Source: Pseudomonas fluorescens (GTDB taxonomy: Bacteria > Pseudomonadota > Gammaproteobacteria > Pseudomonadales > Pseudomonadaceae). Taken from it: a stretch of 64,000 nt of DNA. Each line of letters begins with the position of its first letter. The first letter of the stretch is position 1. The notes under the pieces are model-generated. The model saw only the letters and a program-made list of their open reading frames with translations. It made no database searches and was not told where the DNA came from. The translations under genes were made by a program, and so were the position numbers. Positions 62,256-64,000 of this stretch are shown here, in pieces. Location of the stretch: positions 5,131,501 to 5,195,500 of the forward strand of contig NZ_LR134318.1 in NCBI RefSeq assembly GCF_900636825.1. Reading direction: 5' to 3'.

Positions 62256-62978
62256 TCAGTTCGACGCACGGTACAGACCGTGCGCATCGATGTAGGCCAG
62301 GACCGCGTCGGGCACCAGGAAACGTACCGACTTACCGCTGGCCAGCAGTTGACGGATCTGGGTGGCGGAAACCGCGAGCGGTGTCTGCCAGACGAATGCA
62401 ATCTGTCCGCTCGGCCCCTTCAGGGCCAGCGGGTCGCTCACCGAACGCGCTGCCAGCAGGTTGCGCAAGGCATCCGGCGGTTCGCTGTCGGCGTCCGGGC
62501 GCTGTAGCACCAGGATATGGCAATGCTGGAGCAACTCTTCCCAGCGATGCCAAGTGGGCAGGCCGCAAAATGCGTCCCAGCCCAAAAGCAGAAAAACCTG
62601 GGTATCTGCGGCCAGTTCGGCGCGCATCAACTCCAGGGTATCAATGGTGTAAGACGGCTTGTCCCGCTGCAATTCGCGGGCGTCCACCACCAGCGGCGGC
62701 ACTCCGGCCACCGCGCACTCGACCATCGCCAGCCGATCCTGCGCCGACACTTGCGGCGTGCCGCGATGCGGTGGCCGCGCGCTCGGCGTCAGTCGCAGCT
62801 CATCGAGCGCCAGCGCTTCGGCGACTTCCAGCGCGCCACGCAGATGGCCGATATGCACCGGGTCGAACGTGCCGCCCAACACGCCAATGCGTTGCGGACG
62901 GGACTCGCTGTCGGTGTGCGGCGCTATCAGGTCGAGGTCGCTCAAGTCAAACCGTCGCCTGGCCGCGCAACTGGCCAT
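62256..62978 (-). CDS. nadD: Nicotinate-nucleotide adenylyltransferase
   Basis: 240 residues from the first in-frame ATG 62978; similarity to NadD begins only at about residue 31 (RIGVLGGTFDPVHIGHLRGA), so a shorter product from TTG 62945, one base after the proA stop, is also plausible. GGTFDPVHIGH is the nucleotidyltransferase motif; ISATQIR-like AVSATQIRQLLASGKSVRFL ends the domain. It makes deamido-NAD from NaMN. The ATG start overlaps proA by 32 bases. Confidence 0.92.
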   Translation of the reverse strand: MASCAARRRFDLSDLDLIAPHTDSESRPQRIGVLGGTFDPVHIGHLRGALEVAEALALDELRLTPSARPPHRGTPQVSAQDRLAMVECAVAGVPPLVVDARELQRDKPSYTIDTLELMRAELAADTQVFLLLGWDAFCGLPTWHRWEELLQHCHILVLQRPDADSEPPDALRNLLAARSVSDPLALKGPSGQIAFVWQTPLAVSATQIRQLLASGKSVRFLVPDAVLAYIDAHGLYRASN

Positions 62979-64000
62979 CGCCGACCACGATGTACTTCTC
63001 GCAGGTCAGCCCTTCAAGCCCCACCGGGCCGCGGGCGTGCAGCTTATCAGTAGAAATGCCGATCTCGGCACCCAAACCGTATTCAAATCCGTCGGCAAAG
63101 CATGTCGGCGTGTTGATCATCACCGAGGCCGAGTCGACTTCCGCGACAAAGCGCCGGGTGTCGGCGAGGTTTTCGCTGACGATCGAGTCGGTGTGATGAG
63201 AGCCATAATGGTTGATGTGTTCGATAGCCTGATCCAGCCCGTCGACCACGCGGATCGACAGAATCGGCGCCAGATACTCGGTGCTCCAGTCGTCCTCCGT
63301 GGCCGCGACGGCGTCGATGATCGCCCGGGTACGCTCGCAGCCACGCAGCTCGACGCCTTTCTCGCGGAACCGGGCAGCCATGGCCGGGAGGAAAACCTTT
63401 GCCACCGCTTGATCGACCAGCAACGTTTCCATCGCGCCGCAGATGCCGTAGCGATAGGTCTTGGCGTTGAAGGCAATCCGCTCGGCCTTCGGCAGATCGG
63501 CGTCTGCGCTAACGTACACGTGACAGATGCCGTCCAGATGTTTGATCACCGGTACGCGGGCGTCGCGGCTGATGCGCTCGATCAGACCACGGCCACCGCG
63601 CGGGACAATCACGTCGATGTATTCAGGCATGGTGATCATCGCACCGACGGCGGCACGGTCGGTGGTTTCGACTACTTGCACCACGGCGGCGGGCAACTCG
63701 GCTTCGGCCAGACCGCGCTGAATGCATGCGGCAATCGCGCGATTGGAATGAATCGCCTCGGAGCCACCGCGCAGGATCGTCGCATTGCCCGACTTCAGGC
63801 ACAGACTTGCCGCATCGATGGTCACATTCGGACGGGATTCATAGATGATTCCGATCACGCCCAGCGGCACGCGCATCTTGCCGACCTGAATGCCCGACGG
63901 ACGGAAACTCATGTCGCGGATCGAACCGACCGGATCAGGCAATGCAGCCACCTGACGCAAGCCGACGATCATGCCGTCGATACGCGCCGGAGTCAGTTCC
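62947..64000 (-). CDS. proA: Glutamate-5-semialdehyde dehydrogenase (5' end outside window)
   Basis: The frame is open to the window edge (64000), about 350 residues visible. The NAD(P)-binding segment and active-site cysteine are in YRYGICGAMETLLVDQAVAK; RVPLGVIGIIYESRPNVTID and LRGGSEAIHSNRAIAACIQR are typical of ProA. It reduces gamma-glutamyl phosphate in proline synthesis. It lies upstream of nadD and rsfS in the minus-strand run, as in P. aeruginosa (PA4007 region, recalled). Confidence 0.95.
   Translation of the reverse strand, partial: ELTPARIDGMIVGLRQVAALPDPVGSIRDMSFRPSGIQVGKMRVPLGVIGIIYESRPNVTIDAASLCLKSGNATILRGGSEAIHSNRAIAACIQRGLAEAELPAAVVQVVETTDRAAVGAMITMPEYIDVIVPRGGRGLIERISRDARVPVIKHLDGICHVYVSADADLPKAERIAFNAKTYRYGICGAMETLLVDQAVAKVFLPAMAARFREKGVELRGCERTRAIIDAVAATEDDWSTEYLAPILSIRVVDGLDQAIEHINHYGSHHTDSIVSENLADTRRFVAEVDSASVMINTPTCFADGFEYGLGAEIGISTDKLHARGPVGLEGLTCEKYIVVGDGQLRGQATV

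Overview
The window is about 64 kb of GC-rich (roughly 60%) chromosome from a fluorescent Pseudomonas, most likely the P. fluorescens group. The evidence is protein similarity to Pseudomonas families, a LadS-type hybrid kinase, the murein/lipoate gene order, and many copies of the Pseudomonas REP palindrome (core AGCTGCCGAAGGCTGCGATC). I see no prophage, transposase, CRISPR array, rRNA or tRNA. It is mostly core chromosome, packed with genes on both strands. I did not find a convincing undescribed multi-gene system; the most interesting signals are regulatory RNA structures.

Region 1 (1-4.8 kb): quinate/shikimate catabolism. It holds the 3' end of a shikimate dehydrogenase, a TetR regulator, the fused 3-dehydroshikimate dehydratase QuiC1 and a divergent MFS aromatic-acid transporter. 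As I recall, this matches P. aeruginosa PA0241-PA0244. Region 2 (4.8-10 kb): an accessory stretch with two paralogous YpfJ-type zinc metallopeptidases, an EamA transporter, an IclR regulator and a secreted alpha/beta hydrolase. The first metallopeptidase has a leader hairpin that buries its Shine-Dalgarno sequence.

Region 3 (10-34 kb): mixed housekeeping genes: HAD phosphatase/tesB/GNAT, a deacetylase-family enzyme, an HI0933-type flavoprotein, RhlE helicase, a YedA-like exporter, a DEDDh exonuclease, a NYN protein, DUF2076, YciC, an EEP-family enzyme, HrpB, a lipoprotein with a CDF metal exporter, a DUF6515 protein, an Lrp regulator, DUF2788, RluE, AMP nucleosidase, an AidB-like acyl-CoA dehydrogenase and LadS. 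Region 4 (34.5-45.2 kb): thiD-thiE-hemL, a Sel1-repeat protein, DUF1820, miaB, then phoH-ybeY-corC-lnt, a YdcF protein and a 107-residue unknown.

Region 5 (45.4-64 kb): leuS-lptE-holA, arfA, a MltB-type transglycosylase with a peptidoglycan-binding domain, and ldcA. After these comes a long minus-strand run: proA, nadD, rsfS, rlmH, pbpA (PBP2), rodA, sltB, rlpA, dacA (PBP5), ybeD, lipB, lipA, ending in a strong terminator. This run joins NAD synthesis, ribosome silencing, rod-shape peptidoglycan synthesis and lipoate attachment. Many gene tails carry a REP doublet, and several starts are GTG or TTG (amn, phoH, rlmH, the DEDDh exonuclease, the NYN gene).
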